Source: Nemertoderma westbladi
Lineage: Eukaryota > Xenacoelomorpha > Nemertodermatida > Nemertodermatidae
DNA length: 40,157 nt
Assembly (NCBI GenBank): GCA_032718475.1
Contig: JAUCBJ010002719.1
Location: forward strand, 1 to 40,157
Direction: 5' to 3'
The position numbers and the translations under genes were made by a program. Under the pieces are notes generated by a model. It did no database searches, had not been told where the DNA came from, and worked only from the letters and a program-made list of their open reading frames with translations. Of this stretch, positions 40,023-40,157 are shown in pieces (within the stretch, counting starts at the first letter, position 1; every line of letters begins with the position of its first letter).

Positions 40023-40157
40023 TTTATTGCCTACTGCAATACAGAAGCAATAACCGTTATTGTTCTTGCCAGAACAATATTAAACTGTATTTATTGCCTA
40101 CACTGCAATCTGAAATCAATATCTGTTATTGTTCTTACCAGAACAATAGACAACTAT
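40023..40157. repeat. Two-copy 67-bp repeat with internal hairpin
   Basis: TTTATTGCCTAC starts at 40023 and 40090. Each unit ends in ATTGTTCT-N4-AGAACAAT, an 8-bp stem. The second copy reaches the window edge. Confidence 0.85.

Larger units (their letters stand above)
38711..40157. other. AT-rich DNA upstream of the BEL/Pao gag
   Basis: Expected place for a 5' leader and LTR. No LTR copy or primer-binding site could be identified. It contains two tandem-repeat patches (38846-39096 and 40023-40157), a GC palindrome (GGGCGGGCCC, near 39877) and repeated ACCGGT. Confidence 0.4.

Noticed and set aside
33450-40157. LTR pair of the BEL/Pao element
   Set aside because: I compared 33450-34175 with 38711-40157 by eye and found no shared long sequence. 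The ends may be lost or beyond the window.

Overview
The window looks like a stretch of animal nuclear genome, most likely a marine invertebrate. The only recognisable host gene is an intact-looking, intronless mitochondrial ribosomal protein bL12m (MRPL12) on the minus strand at 2594-3163. Nearly everything else is transposable element or tandem repeat. The element mix (GIY-YIG Penelope-like elements, LINEs with a TAG-repeat tail, BEL/Pao and Ty3/gypsy pol, a Mutator-like transposase, tRNA-derived SINEs) and the frequent 8-base palindromes TAGGCCTA and TACCGGTA fit an invertebrate deuterostome such as an echinoderm. That placement is inference, not something the sequence proves.

Layout. 1-2350: a tRNA-derived SINE running into a 63-bp minisatellite (14 copies), then unassigned DNA. 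2350-3600: MRPL12, its likely poly(A) signals and an ETS-type promoter site. 3700-6650: a 30-bp satellite built round a 14-bp palindrome (24 contiguous copies plus a lone outlying copy), a snap-back inverted repeat and a three-copy 41-46 bp repeat. 6631-9396: a decayed LINE fused at its 5' end to a Ty3/gypsy reverse-transcriptase fragment, then a second SINE.

9397-23455 is the most informative part: insertions nested four deep. LINE copy X (+) is split by LINE copy Y (-), with a 14-bp target-site duplication at 10472-10485 and 22770-22783. Y is itself split by a 10.8-kb head-to-tail cluster of three Penelope-like elements at 10876-21636. The long-terminal region between Penelope copies 2 and 3 carries a further 1.06-kb insertion. 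All three Penelope copies are dead, each by different mutations.

23456-29299: a 1.2-kb TA-flanked MITE with 23-bp inverted ends lies between two diverged copies of a 330-340 bp repeat. It is followed by a perfect 254-bp tandem duplication and an unrecognised, frame-broken gene with a very basic C-terminus. 30118-33608: a Mutator-like element with a decayed transposase and a 184-bp-arm hairpin, flanked by two copies of an 80-bp direct repeat that keeps two hairpins. 34176-38710: an internally deleted BEL/Pao retrotransposon (gag, zinc knuckles, protease and the RNase H end remain; reverse transcriptase and the integrase core are gone). 38711-40157: AT-rich DNA with two short tandem-repeat patches.

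Few genes act together here. MRPL12 would work in the mitochondrial ribosome stalk, and the remaining coding sequence is mobile-element machinery, almost all of it broken. Positions were read by eye and element edges may be off by one or two bases.
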